Shown: piece by piece, positions 1 to 11,014 of the stretch
Numbering within the stretch: the stretch's first letter is position 1
Layout of the letters: the number at the start of each line of letters is the position of its first letter
From: Coriaria nepalensis
Lineage: Eukaryota; Streptophyta; Magnoliopsida; Cucurbitales; Coriariaceae
Direction of reading: 5' to 3'
Assembly (NCBI GenBank): GCA_027186245.1
Contig: CP114500.1
Location: forward strand, 72,001-136,000
Length of the DNA: 64,000 nt
The notes under the pieces: generated by a model
What the model was told of the DNA's origin: nothing
The model's database searches: none
The model's input: only the letters and a program-made list of their open reading frames with translations
Translations under genes and position numbers: made by a program

Positions 1-560
1 TTTATTTTTAATAATTTTATAACATTTAAAATAAGCCCAAAATTATTTGACTGCATCTCAAATCAAAATGTGATTCATCTCAGTCCAAAATCTCGTCTGA
101 GTGCATACTCAGACCGAATTGTGATTTTGGTATGAGATGCATCACATTTTAGTCTGAGTGAAATAAAACCTCATACCAAAATCAAAGAGAAGACTTCGGT
201 TTGGTGAGAGAATAAGAGAGTAAGAAAATTAGAGAATATATAAAAAGAGGGAATATTTTAGTTTGGCAAGAGAACGAGAGAGTAGAATAATAAAAGCAGA
301 TAAAAAGAGAGAGAGAATGAGAGAGAGATTTCGGTTTGGAGATTTAAGATTTAAAAAAATCGGTTTGATGAACAGAAAGATAAATTAAAATATCAGTTTA
401 AGTTTGATGAATGAAGGTTAATTGATATTTTAAAAAAAAAAAATTTAATACTTTATTTTTTTATTTTAAGAAGGTAAAAAAAAAAAAAAAAGAGGGTATT
501 TAACAAAATAATTATTAAATAAAGGGTTAATTTTAAAATAATCTCTATGTATATCTTATA
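1..560 (+). repeat. AT-rich dispersed repeat, copy A (runs off the left edge)
   Basis: This stretch is similar, in opposite orientation, to about 19905-20420. Shared blocks include the motif TTTCGGTTTGG, purine-rich GAGAGAA runs, AGTTTGATGAATG-like and TTAATTGATATTTTA segments and TTAAAATAATCTCTAT near its right end. Its left end also matches the far side of copy B, so the element continues out of the window. No coding capacity is visible. The family is not recognised; it could be part of an LTR element or a non-autonomous element. Confidence 0.7.
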
Positions 561-1459
561 TAATAATAATTTAAAGTATTAGGATTAATTTTCTTTTAGG
601 GAGTTTTTTTTTTTTAGACTTTTTCAACTTAATTTTCTTCTAACGTTTGAATTTTTGCTTCTTTCGCTGGTGTTTGTCTTTGTATTTGGGTTCAATAATG
701 CATCGATTTTTTTGATCTCTTGATTCAAAATCATTTTCCTGCATTTTTTGGGTGCCCAAGCAGGGTATTCTTTTTACCATTTTCCTGCATTGATGGAGGT
801 TTCGTGGTTATAAGCAGAAATGTTGGGTTTAGTGTTTTCTTCGGCTATGACTGGTTAATGTTGTAGAATATGGCTGGCTGGTTTTGATTTTCCTTGCAGC
901 GTTTGGATTCGATGCCCAACTTTTACCAGACGAAGAAGGTACAAGTTTGCAAGTTGTAATGGGACATCACTCTGAAATACTATTTCAGTTTTGTTTAAAT
1001 GGAAATATAGTATTTTCAAGGAATTGCTCTGTTTTATTACCGGAAGAAGGAGATGGAAGTCCAAGTTGTATTGGAAAATGGAAATTGCTTTGTAATTCCT
1101 TTTTTTTTTTTTTTTTTTTTTATCGTTTTCTGTTAATAGGATCAGACCATTTCTCTTATTTATGTCATCTATGTTTTCATTTCTATTCTTTCTGAAGAAA
1201 GAGGTATAAGTTCGCAAATAAATCTTAAAATTTCTGTGTTTCTGTGTTTTTTTTTTCCGCATATGTTTAATGAACTCTTAGCATCTTCCAGCTCATTAAT
1301 CTCCATCTCTCTCTATTTTGTCGCATTTTTTTTTTACCCGACTTTATGTTCAGGATAAATTTTTGCATATCTTAGTTTGAGTTCTTACAATCACTCTCCT
1401 TAAAGATCGCATATCCAGTAACTGTTTCTTCGGTTAAGACTCTTTTAGTATGTAAGAAA
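561..1459. other. AT-rich spacer without a supported gene
   Basis: The stretch contains poly-T runs, including one of about 20 bases near 1100. Short open frames cross it on both strands, but none resembles a known protein. A splice-acceptor-like site near 900 is followed by an 80-codon open stretch whose product I do not recognise, so a decayed exon cannot be excluded. Confidence 0.5.
1455..1459. repeat. Target-site duplication AGAAA, left copy
   Basis: AGAAA directly precedes the TGTTGG start of the left LTR, and the same five bases follow the CAACA end of the right LTR at 7406-7410. A 5-bp duplication is normal for Copia integration. It shows that both ends of the element are as they were at insertion. 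Confidence 0.9.
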
Positions 1460-2194
1460 TGTTGGACTTTTTCCTTTGGTTAAAGTGAAATTGATTAAAG
1501 ACCCAAAGTCCAAAAAAAATGTTTAATAAATGCATTTAAATGCATCCCACATTGAAAAGGGAGAAACATTTTTAAGCATTTATAAGTAATTGCAAATAGT
1601 AAATATTTGTAATAATAACTAAGTATTGAGGTTTGGCTGAGACTCGCACTCGCACGCGCGCGCGGCGTGGGCGTGAGGCGTGAGGCGTGAGGCGTGAGGC
1701 GTGAGGCGCTTTTGGCGCTTATTAGGCGCACTTGGCACTTTTGCGACGTGGCGGCCCGTGGCGGCCAGCCACCACATGCGGTGGTTGATCGACTACTTCA
1801 ACGTTTGACAGTTAAAACGGTTAGTTACCGTTAGAGTTTGAATTTCGGGAATTCAAATATCTGACTGTTAAAGCAGTTAAACTGTTTTAAACAAAGAAGT
1901 GTGACTGTTTGTGAAACAGTATACTGTTTCACGAACAGGTGCCAAAATTTGTCTATAAATAAGAGAAACCTGAAGAGAACCATATAATCAATCTTCTTCT
2001 CAGTTTTCGTACTGTCAGAAACCGAATATATTCCATAACAAAATTTCACTGTTGCTTGTGACATTTTGTAAAGGCTTGTCATATCCCGAAAACTATTTTC
2101 ACAGTAACCTAAAGCAATCTGGGAGGGTGAAAATATCATTTTTTGGAAAACGTATCTGTTACGTGTTTCAAGTCTTGATCCATTTATTTCAACA
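1460..2194 (+). repeat. Left LTR of the Copia element
   Basis: The LTR begins TGTTGG and ends CAACA. A TATA box (TATAAAT, 1954-1960) marks the probable promoter. Upstream, in U3, lie several MYB-like CNGTTA motifs (near 1809-1882) and a near-perfect 34-bp palindrome at 1905-1938. A GC-rich tract at about 1640-1780 contains five tandem GCGTGAG heptamers and a ~35-bp segment absent from the right LTR. Confidence 0.93.
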
Positions 2195-2215
2195 ATCAAA
2201 AAACGATATTCTGCA

Positions 2216-5200
2216 ATGGAGACCGAGACTGCTGTTTCAACCATAAAGCTGATGAACCAGGATCTTGTGAGGCTTGATCGATTTGATGGATCAAACTTCA
2301 CACGATGGCAAGACAAACTGAAGTTCTTGCTTACTGCCTTGAAGATCTATTACATACTGGATCCTAACCTTTAACCACTTCCAGAATCCTCTCCAGATGA
2401 TACCGAAGAGATCAAAGCAGCGAAACTGAAAAGGGACGAGGATGCAATTATGTGTCGGGGACACATTCTGAATGCTCTATCTGACCGTCTGTTCGATCTC
2501 TATACAAATACAAAGTCTGCAAATGAAATCTGGAATGCGTTGGAGAACACGTACAAGGCAGAAGAGGAAGGTACTAAAAATTCTTAATATCTAAGTATTT
2601 TAACTTTAAAATGCTTGATGGAAAACCTCTCTTAGATCAGATTCATGATTTACAAGTTATTGTTAACAAATTTGTTGCTGTAAAAGTCATACTTCCTGAA
2701 ATTTTTCAAGTTGGTGCTATAATTGCTAAGCTGCCATCTAGTTGGAAAAGTTACAGGAAGAAGATTCTTCACAATAACGAAGATTACTCTTTGGAAGAGG
2801 TTAAAAAGCATCTACGTATTGAGGAAGAATCTCGGACTAGAGACAAGAAAGCGGAGGAAACCGATATCGGTACCTCAAAGGCCAATGCTGTAGAAAGGCC
2901 TAGCCATCCCAAGGGCAAAAATCACAAAACGAATTTTCTTGGTCCGAAGAGGGATCAAGGAAAATTCAAAACTGACAAGAAAAAGGGTGCTTGTTTTGTT
3001 TGTGGCAAATCTGGGCATTTTGCTTGTGATTGCAGATTCAGAAAGAAACAAAACGAGAATGGCAAAGTGAATGCCGTACAGGAGGAGATCATCGCTACTG
3101 TGAGCGAGATCAATGCTATCCAAGGAAAAGTTCAAGGATGGTGGTACGATACTTGTGCAACTGTGCACGTTTCCTATGACAGATCACTGTTCAAGACTTT
3201 TAATGAAGTCGAAAATGGACAAGAGATTCAAATGGGAAATGAAGGTCGTTCCAAGGTACTTGGCAAAGGAAGCATTGAAGTGATCTTCACCTCTGGTAAA
3301 AAGATCACCCTAGCAAATGTTTTGTATGTTCCTGATATGAACAGGAATCTGATTAGTGGTGATTTGTTAGGGAAACCCGGAATCAAATCTGTTTATGAAT
3401 CCGGGAAGTTGATTTTGTCAAAAAATGGCTCTTTCATTGGAAAGGGTTATTCTAGTGATGGGATGGTGAAACTATGTACTATTGACAATGATGTTAATAA
3501 TAAAAATGCTAGTAGTTCTATTTATATGATTGATTTAAATTCTATTTCATTGTGGCATGGTAGACTTGCACATATAGGCATTAGTACCATTAACAGAATT
3601 ATTAAATGTGGCCTAATATCATGTGATACTAGTAATTTCGAAAAATGTGAAATATGCACTAAATCAAAAATGGTTAAGAAGCCTTTTCATAGTGTTGAAA
3701 GGTCATCTCAACTATTGGATTTAGTACATAGTGATTTATGTGAATTGAATGGCATCTTAACAAGAGGAGGTAAAAGATATTTTGTAACTTTTATAGATGA
3801 TTGTTCCAGATATACTTATGTTTATTTACTTAAACATAAAGATGAAACATTCATTGCATTTAAAAATTATAAGGCCGAAGTTGAAAATCAACTAGGAAGA
3901 AAGATTAAGATCTTAAGAAGTGATAGGGGTGGAGAATATTTCTCAAATGAATTTTCTGCATTTTGTGAAGAGCATGGTATAATACACCAATGCTCTGCCC
4001 CTTTCACACCTCAACAAAATGGCTTAGCCGAGAGAAAAAACAGAACATTTCTTGAAATGACTAATGCTATGTTGTTGAATGCAAAATTACCTAACAATTT
4101 GTGGGGAGAAGCTATTTTAGGTGCATGTCACATTCTTAACAGGATTCCTTTGAAGAAGAGTAAAATTTCCCCATATGAGATGTGGAAAGGAAGAAAACCG
4201 AATATCGGTTATTTCAAAGTGTGGGGGTGTCTTGCTTATTGCAAGAACACAGATCCTAAAAGGACTAAATTGAGTCCGAGAGCCATAAAGTGTGCATTTG
4301 TTGGTTATGCAACAAACAACAAGGCTTATAGGCTATTAGACTTGGAGTCTAATGTAATAATTGAATCTAGAGAAGTTGAGTTTTTTGAGAACTTATTGCC
4401 TTTGGATAATAATTCTCAAAACACTACCAATATTGAAGAATCTCAAATAGAGATACCTTCAAGGGTTGTTGAGCAACCAATTGAACCTCGTAAAAGCCAA
4501 AGAGCAAGAAAAGGAAAAGAATTGGGATCTGATGAGATTGATTCTCAACTCTACTTTCTGTTTAGAGAAGAGGTCATTAGGAAAATTCCTATAGTTCTTC
4601 AAATTGAAGATGATCCCAAAACATATAAGGAAGCTATGTCTTCTAGAGATTATGCTTTTTGGAAAGAGGCAATAAATGATGAAATGGATTCAATTATATC
4701 TAACCATACTTGGGAAATAGTTGAATTACCACCCGGTTCAAAACCAATAGGGTGTAAGTGGATATTTAAGAGGAAATATCATACTGATGGCACTCTTCAA
4801 ACTTTTAAGGCTAGATTAGTAGCCAAAGGTTTTAGACAAAAGGAAGGTATCGATTATTTTGATACATATGCACCTGTTGCTAGAATAACTTCTATTCGAA
4901 TCTTGTTTGCCTTAGCTTCAATCCATAATCTTTATATTCATCAAATGGATGTTAAAACTGCATTTCTGAATGGTGATCTCAATGAGGAGGTCTATATGGA
5001 ACAACCGGAAGGTTTTGTTCTACCAGGAAATGAATATAAAGTGTGCAAATTAGTCAAATCATTATATGGTTTGAAGCAAGCACCAAAACAATGGCATGAA
5101 AAATTTGACATTGTCATTCTTTCAAATGGTTTTAGACATAACAATGCTGATAAATGCCTATACTCAAAAGTTTGTGATGGCTATATCATAATTGTTTGTC

Positions 5201-6153
5201 TTTATGTTGATGACATGTTAATCTTGAGTGATGACATGAAGGGTGTAACAGAAACGAAGAGGTTTCTATTCTCCACGTTCAAGATGAAAGATCTTGGACA
5301 AGTGGATACCATTTTAGGTATTAAGGTGAAGCAAAATAGTGGGGGATATATATTAAGTCAATCTCATTACATTGAGAAAGTACTTAATAAGTTTAGTCAT
5401 CTAAAGTTCAAGGAGGCAAACACTCCATTTGATTCAAGTATAAAACTTGTTGAGAACAAGGGAAGAGCAGTGGCTCAACTTGAATATGCAAGTGCTATAG
5501 GAAGTCTCATGTATGCTGCACAGTGCACAAGAGCTGATATATCATTTGCGGTTAGTAAACTAAGTAGGTTTACTAGCAATCCGAGCATTGAGCATTGGAA
5601 GGCAATTAGTAGAGTTCTTGGTTATCTTAAGAGAACCAAGGAAATAAGTCTCCACTATTCAAAGTTCCCAGCTATACTCGAAGGATATACAGATGCAAGC
5701 TGGATATCAAGTGTAGGAGATAACAAATCTACTACAGGTTGGGTATTCACTCTTGGAGGTGGTGCTGTTTCTTGGGGTTCCAAGAAACAAACGTGCATCA
5801 CGCACTCAACCATGGAGTCCGAGTTCATTGCTTTGGCAGCAACTGGGAAAGAGGCTGAGTGGCTAAGAGACATTCTTTTAGATATTCCATTTACTTCAAA
5901 ACAAGTATCTGCTATATCTATACATTGTGATAGTCAAGCCACCTTATCCCGAGCATACAGCGGAGTGTATAACGGGAAGTCAAGACATATTAGTCTTAGA
6001 CATGATTATGTGAGACAATTAATTCAAAGTGGAATTATTGCCATCACATATGTGAGATCAAGTGAAAATTTAGCGGATCCTTTTACCAAACCTCTTTCAA
6101 GAGAATTGGTAAAGTATACATCTAGAGGGATAGGACTGAAACTCTTAAGTTAA
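2216..6153 (+). pseudogene. Copia gag-pol, broken in gag
   Basis: The frame opens with ATG at 2216. It is interrupted by an in-frame TAA at 2372-2374 and by a single-base loss in an A-run near 2574-2578. After that it stays open from the 2611 ATG to the stop at 6151-6153. The long open part encodes the C-terminal gag with a CX2CX4HX4C zinc knuckle ([14 protein letters not shown]), a protease-like DTCAT site, an integrase HHCC domain (WHGRLAH...CEIC), a DD35E core, a reverse transcriptase with YVDD, and an RNase H with the HSTMESEF motif. Overall it matches TNT1-94-like polyproteins. Pol is nearly intact, whereas the N-terminal gag cannot be translated in one frame. Confidence 0.93.
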
Positions 6154-6713
6154 GAGATCCACCAATGACGGCAACCCAACTTAACACTAGGAAATGACTA
6201 GTATTAAGTTCAAAGGGTAAAAACAAGTCATTGATAAGTGGATAGTATTTCAGCACTAAACTGATGGCCCTATCTAAGATGTATAGTGCTGGTTGTTACA
6301 GTCGAGGGTTGAGTTTGTCAAACTCTTAATGAAGTTCAGTCTATGAGTGATAAGTATCTTAAATGTAACAAAGATACTGAAAGAACTTCACCTATATAAA
6401 CTTAGAGGTGGTGCCGCCTCTCATAAGAATTAGAGTTTTTCTTAAGAAAGTTTATGAATAGGATGAGCACAAGGCCATAATAGTGCTAAGCGAGATATAT
6501 ATGGAATATATGAATTATGAGTGTCTATGTGTGTGGTATCACCGGTTTTGTCACATATATGAAATAACTGGTTCAAAGCTTTGAGCTACCTGGGATTTCG
6601 ACAGAACTTTGTGACACTTACACTAAGGTAAAGTTCAAATCGAAAGATATTTTATTTCATGCATATGCACCGTCTTCAAGATTCTGACAGGTTAATTCAT
6701 TTACACTTTATCC

Positions 6714-6723
6714 AGTGGGGGAT
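6714..6723 (+). other. Polypurine tract of the Copia element
   Basis: AGTGGGGGAT lies immediately upstream of the right LTR, where Copia elements prime plus-strand DNA synthesis. Confidence 0.75.
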
Positions 6724-7405
6724 TGTTGGACTTTTTCCTTTGGCTAAAGTGAAATGGATTAAAGACCCAAAGCCCAAAAAAAATGTTTAATAAATGCAAT
6801 TAAATGCATCCCACATTGGAAAGGGAGAAACATTTTTAAGCATTTATAAGTAATTGCAAATAGTAAATATTTGTAATAATAACTAAGTATTGGGGTTTGG
6901 CTGAGACTCGCACTCGCACGCGCGCGCGCGGCATGGGCGTGAGGCGTGAGGCGCTTTTGGCACTTATTAGGCGCACTTGCCACCACATGCGGTGGTTGAT
7001 CGACTACTTCAACGTTTGACAGTTAAAACGGTTAGTTACCGTTAGAGTTTGAATTTCGGGAATTCAAATATCTGACTGTTAAAGCAGTTAAACTGTTTTA
7101 AACAAAGAAGTGTGACTGTTTGTGAAACAGTATACTGTTTCACGAACAGGTGCCAAAATTTGCCTATAAATAAGAGAAACCTGAAGAGAACCATATAATC
7201 AATCTTCTTCTCAGTTTTCGTACTGTCAGAAACCGAATATATTCCATAACAAAATTTCACTATTGCTTGTGACATTTTGTAAAGGCTTGTCATATCCCGA
7301 AAACTATTTTCACAGTAACCTAAAGCAATCTGGGAGGGTGAAAATATCATTTTTTGGAAAACGTATCTGTTACGTGTTTCAAGTCTTGATCCATTTATTT
7401 CAACA
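6724..7405 (+). repeat. Right LTR of the Copia element
   Basis: The LTR begins TGTTGG and ends CAACA, followed by AGAAA (7406-7410). It has the same TATA box (7165-7171) and palindrome (7116-7149) as the left LTR. Its GC-rich tract is shorter, with two GCGTGAG units instead of five and without the ~35-bp GGCGGCC-rich segment. Confidence 0.93.
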
Positions 7406-7410
7406 AGAAA

Positions 7411-9059
7411 TTGTTTACATTCTCTATCAGTGGTTTGGTTGTTTGTATTTTTTTGCTTATTTTGGACAAACTTCTGTCCAACTTTGTCTACAAATGGATT
7501 GAAATTATCTTTCTTCTTTGAAAATGTAATAAGACTCTCACTATCTCAGTCCTCGTTTCTTGGAGATTACTCTGCCACTGAAGCTTGGATGCAATACAAA
7601 CATGTGATCTATTCTAATATATTTTCTAAATGTCAATCTGGTATTGTTGCTTATTAGTTATTACAATGGGTGTCAATCCCCCGCGGGGGGTGTTATTTGT
7701 ATGATTGCCCTTATTCTCTTTACCTTATTAACCTATTCCTTGCCCATTGTAACTGCCCAATATAACTGCCCATCGTCGTCTTTCGTTACCCATTATCTTA
7801 AAAAAGATCCAAGTACATTGATTGTCCAAATCTGAAACAAGATAACTTAATCTTTTTCTACTTATAATCTCCCATTTTGGGTTTTCACCTATCTTTCTCT
7901 AACCCATTATTTGTTCGATTTGTGAAATCTCAATCAACCAATTACATCTGAAAATTATCTTCTCAAATCATTTGCTTTCGATTTGCATTTCTTCACCATG
8001 TTATTTGTCCATTTTGTCAACTTATATTTTATGATATGTGTTAGTTTTTAACTCATGCTTGATCAAAATGGTTCAAATGCCTGTTTTTGGTGTATATACA
8101 TTCCATAAACAATTAATAGATAATCAAAGTTAAGATAGATAATCAAAATGGTTTAAATATGTAGTGCGATATTTATGTAGCCTCTTTTAACTTTCAAAGT
8201 TAAGATTTTTGAGTGAATACATCACGTTCTTTTAACCGTTTAATTTTAAAGATTTAAATATATTTATTAAAAATTTAAAAAGACTCACCTAAATGAGAGT
8301 TATGGAAATCCAATTAGGAGACAATTTGCTCAAAGCAAGAGGAAGAGCTTTGAGATTTATTTGAGTTTAGGTTTCGTCTTCTTTTAGATATGCTTGTGTC
8401 TCTATGTAACTCATTTCGATTTTCTCCGTCGCTGTTAACTTATCTTAGGGTTCACTTTTTGCAATTTGAGTGATGTTGTGTTGTCTAATTCTTAATTCAT
8501 ATACTCATTTGCTCTCCTTTTATAAATTCGTATACGAATATTTTATTATAATTGGAAGCACTTCTCATTCGTCACATTTTCGCATATCTCTACTATTCTA
8601 CTAATCGCTGAAATCATTACTAAATCCTTGTCACATCAGTGCTACAAATATCTTATTATAATTGGAAGTACTTCTCCTTCATCACATTTTTACATATCTC
8701 TACTACTCTACTAATCGCTAACATCATTACTAAATCCTTGTCACATTAGTACCATCAACTCCTAATTAGCAAATTGATGCTAATCAATCTACCAACATCA
8801 ATTAAGTCTTCTTTTGACTACGAGCTATTACTATAAATATTATTTCCTTATTTATAATAAATTAACTGTAATTAAATACCTATATATGATAATAGTTAAG
8901 GTTAATGGCTGAATATCAGCATATAAATATTTACATTCCAACTTGTATCTGACATTTATAAGACAAACTTTAAAACTAAATAGAAAACAGTTTTTTCAGC
9001 AATAAGTCTCTCAGAATTGTCACTTTATTCACTAAAACGTGCTATGTACATATATGCAG
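7411..9059. other. AT-rich spacer, no gene recognised
   Basis: The short open frames between the Copia element and the MLO remnant match nothing I recognise. The region contains a ~110-bp tandem duplication (8537-8757). No upstream MLO exons are visible here. Confidence 0.5.
8537..8757. repeat. Two-copy tandem duplication, period 110 bp
   Basis: The block TTATTATAATTGGAAG at about 8542 recurs at about 8652. The following ~90 bases, including CTACTAATCGCT and ATTACTAAATCCTTGTCACAT, are repeated with about ten differences. No coding content is seen. Confidence 0.85.
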
Positions 9060-9457
9060 ATGGGATCTCACATGAAGAAAACGATGTTCGAAGAGCAAAC
9101 AGCAAATGCTCTGAAGAAATGGCAGAAGGCGGCCAGGGACCGGTACAAGCTCAAGAAACAAGGGGGTGCGAGTGGTTCTGTTTCAGAGGAGAAGACGCCT
9201 AGCCGGGGCACATCCCCGTTGTATCTGCTACAAAGCATAGTCGCAGTCAGGCAGATCTTGAAAGTGTTCCCAATTCACCAACCACCAATTACCTCTCTGA
9301 TACGGATCTCTCCGACATGGACGGTTCAAGGCACGATGGATTTCAATCAAGATCTGTACAGCCACATCCGCACGGTCATCAGTTGCAGCAGCAACAATTA
9401 GCCAGAAATACTGATCCTGAAACTCACAACCTTGATTTCTCTTTTGTAAGACCATGA
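9060..9457 (+). pseudogene. MLO: MLO 3' end remnant (calmodulin-binding tail)
   Basis: After a splice-acceptor-like TATATGCAG the frame reads MGSHMKKTMFEEQTANALKK, the start of the cytoplasmic calmodulin-binding tail of MLO seven-transmembrane proteins. Known family members have this segment right after the last membrane helix. Near 9230-9235 one base is missing. The tail then continues in another frame (HSRSQADLESVPNSP...) to LDFSFVRP and a stop at 9455-9457, close to the D/E-F-S-F ending common in the family. None of the membrane-helix exons was found in the 1.6 kb upstream or on the far side of the Copia element. This is therefore a 5'-truncated, frameshifted gene end. MLO proteins act at the plasma membrane, for example in powdery mildew susceptibility. 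Confidence 0.85.
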
Positions 9458-10668
9458 CTATTGTATAATCAACAATATTAAATCATGCTCGCAGTAACAT
9501 GATTCAAAATGATATGAAATTGAATAAGATTTTATTATATACAGGATGGCTGAGAATTATTACAGCCATAGAATGGCAAAGATCATGGTTAGTATTTTAT
9601 CGTTAATTTCGTTGCCATCGATTCCATTGTTGACCAACACTGATTGTCTGCTAAGATTGTGGCCGGAGGTAATGACCGGATCTTCATCCCTTATACGCAT
9701 CGCAGTCTTTATATAACTGATTCCCAAGGAAGGAAATGGGAGAGATGAGATTCTGTTTGAATATTTTTGATATCATTTGCAGCTACCCAGTAGGGTAGAA
9801 GCTATGTAGGCAGCTCAGTTGGAGCAGGCAAGCATGTTAATAGGATTAGATGTAATAAAAGGAATATTTATTCATTGATTCATATTTGATTACAATCTAG
9901 GTAGAAGAAGCTATCTATTAAATAGCCAAGAGAAAAGATAAGAGACAAAAGGTTAAAGAGCCGATGTTTTTGTACGTGATTACGTACATCATGCACAATT
10001 CATGCGGAGACATGGGTGAGAGAGGAAAAAGGATAGCGTCATAAAATATTTCCCTGAACATCAGCTAAGGACAAAACCAATTGCTAATGTCTCGTGATGA
10101 GTTGGAGAATGCTGATGACATATCTTTGAGATGCTGACTTGGCATTGTCAGTGCCAAGTTGGTATATCTTAATTACATGCTATGAAAGTCAAAGGGAGGC
10201 GTGTTGACTGTCGTATCATAATTTGGCAAAACAAGAAGGTCAAGTAGTTGAACTTACTGTATTGTCTATATTTGAAATATCCAAATGGAAAGTAACAGCA
10301 CACCAAATCCATATTATCTGCCGTCTAACTCTAATGGACGTGGCCCGGAGCTTGAGTTGATTTTGACAATTTAACGGAGTAAATTTGCAAAGTTCTTAGG
10401 TTTCACTGTTCATTGATTTGATGGACAGTCGTCGTTTGTTATACCAATCAATCATCCATTTTCTTGATGTTTCTTCCAAAATATATTATATTATATTATT
10501 TTATTTTATTTACAATATTTATTTAAATTAATACTAAAAGAAAAATGAAAAACGAGAGTTGTTATTATGCATTCATTTCATTTGTTATTGCCGGCCCAGA
10601 AAAGCTATGGACCAAAACGCAGATAATGTTTAACTAAACGCTGATTGTAATGCAATGTAGTACGTTAT
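9458..10668. other. Intergenic region upstream of the DHHC gene
   Basis: The sequence is AT-rich with no recognisable coding content. It presumably holds the MLO 3' flank and the distal promoter of the gene that begins at 11015. Confidence 0.5.
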
Positions 10669-10675
10669 TATAAAA
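10669..10675 (+). promoter_or_regulatory. Candidate TATA box of the DHHC gene
   Basis: TATAAAA lies about 340 bp before the start codon. A CT-rich leader (TCCTCCTCTCTG, then CTTCTTCTTCTTC) follows, as is common in plant 5' UTRs. It was placed by motif only. Confidence 0.5.
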
Positions 10676-11014
10676 TTCCAGCCTAGCCGTCCAAATCACT
10701 CCTCCTCTCTGCTCTTTCCATCTCCTCCTTTTGTTCCTTCTTCTTCTTCTTCTTCCATTTTCAAACGCTCTTTAGTCGATCAATCTGGGTCCAAAAGATC
10801 CGGAACTCAACAGTCAACACCAACTTTCATGGGTCGTCTCAAAACAGGCTCTTCCTTCTGGGTCTTGATTGGAATCAAGATTACGCCCCGCCCAGTGGCT
10901 CTGCTAATGTGATTCAGATTTACTTTCCTGACGTGCTCTGAACTGCTTCTTTTACTACGCTGTTTTCTGCTCTGTTATACTGCTGATTAGCGAGTTTAGC
11001 TCCAATTCTCTGTC

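Larger units (their letters stand above)
1460..7405 (+). mobile_element. Copia LTR retrotransposon with both LTRs
   Basis: The 5.9 kb element consists of a left LTR (735 bp), an internal gag-pol region and a right LTR (682 bp), flanked by the 5-bp duplication AGAAA. Integrase lies before reverse transcriptase, the order that defines Ty1/copia. A purine-rich tract, AGTGGGGGAT, sits just before the right LTR. No clear initiator-Met tRNA primer site (TGGTATCA) follows the left LTR, so the primer is unknown. Hand comparison of the LTRs finds about 10 substitutions in roughly 675 aligned positions, plus repeat-length differences. That suggests an insertion within about the last million years at usual plant rates. 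The coding region carries two breaks, so this copy looks non-autonomous. Confidence 0.95.

Noticed and set aside
855..1262. Overlapping open frames on both strands near the left edge
   Set aside because: No family similarity; they run through a long poly-T/poly-A run, which favours spurious frames.
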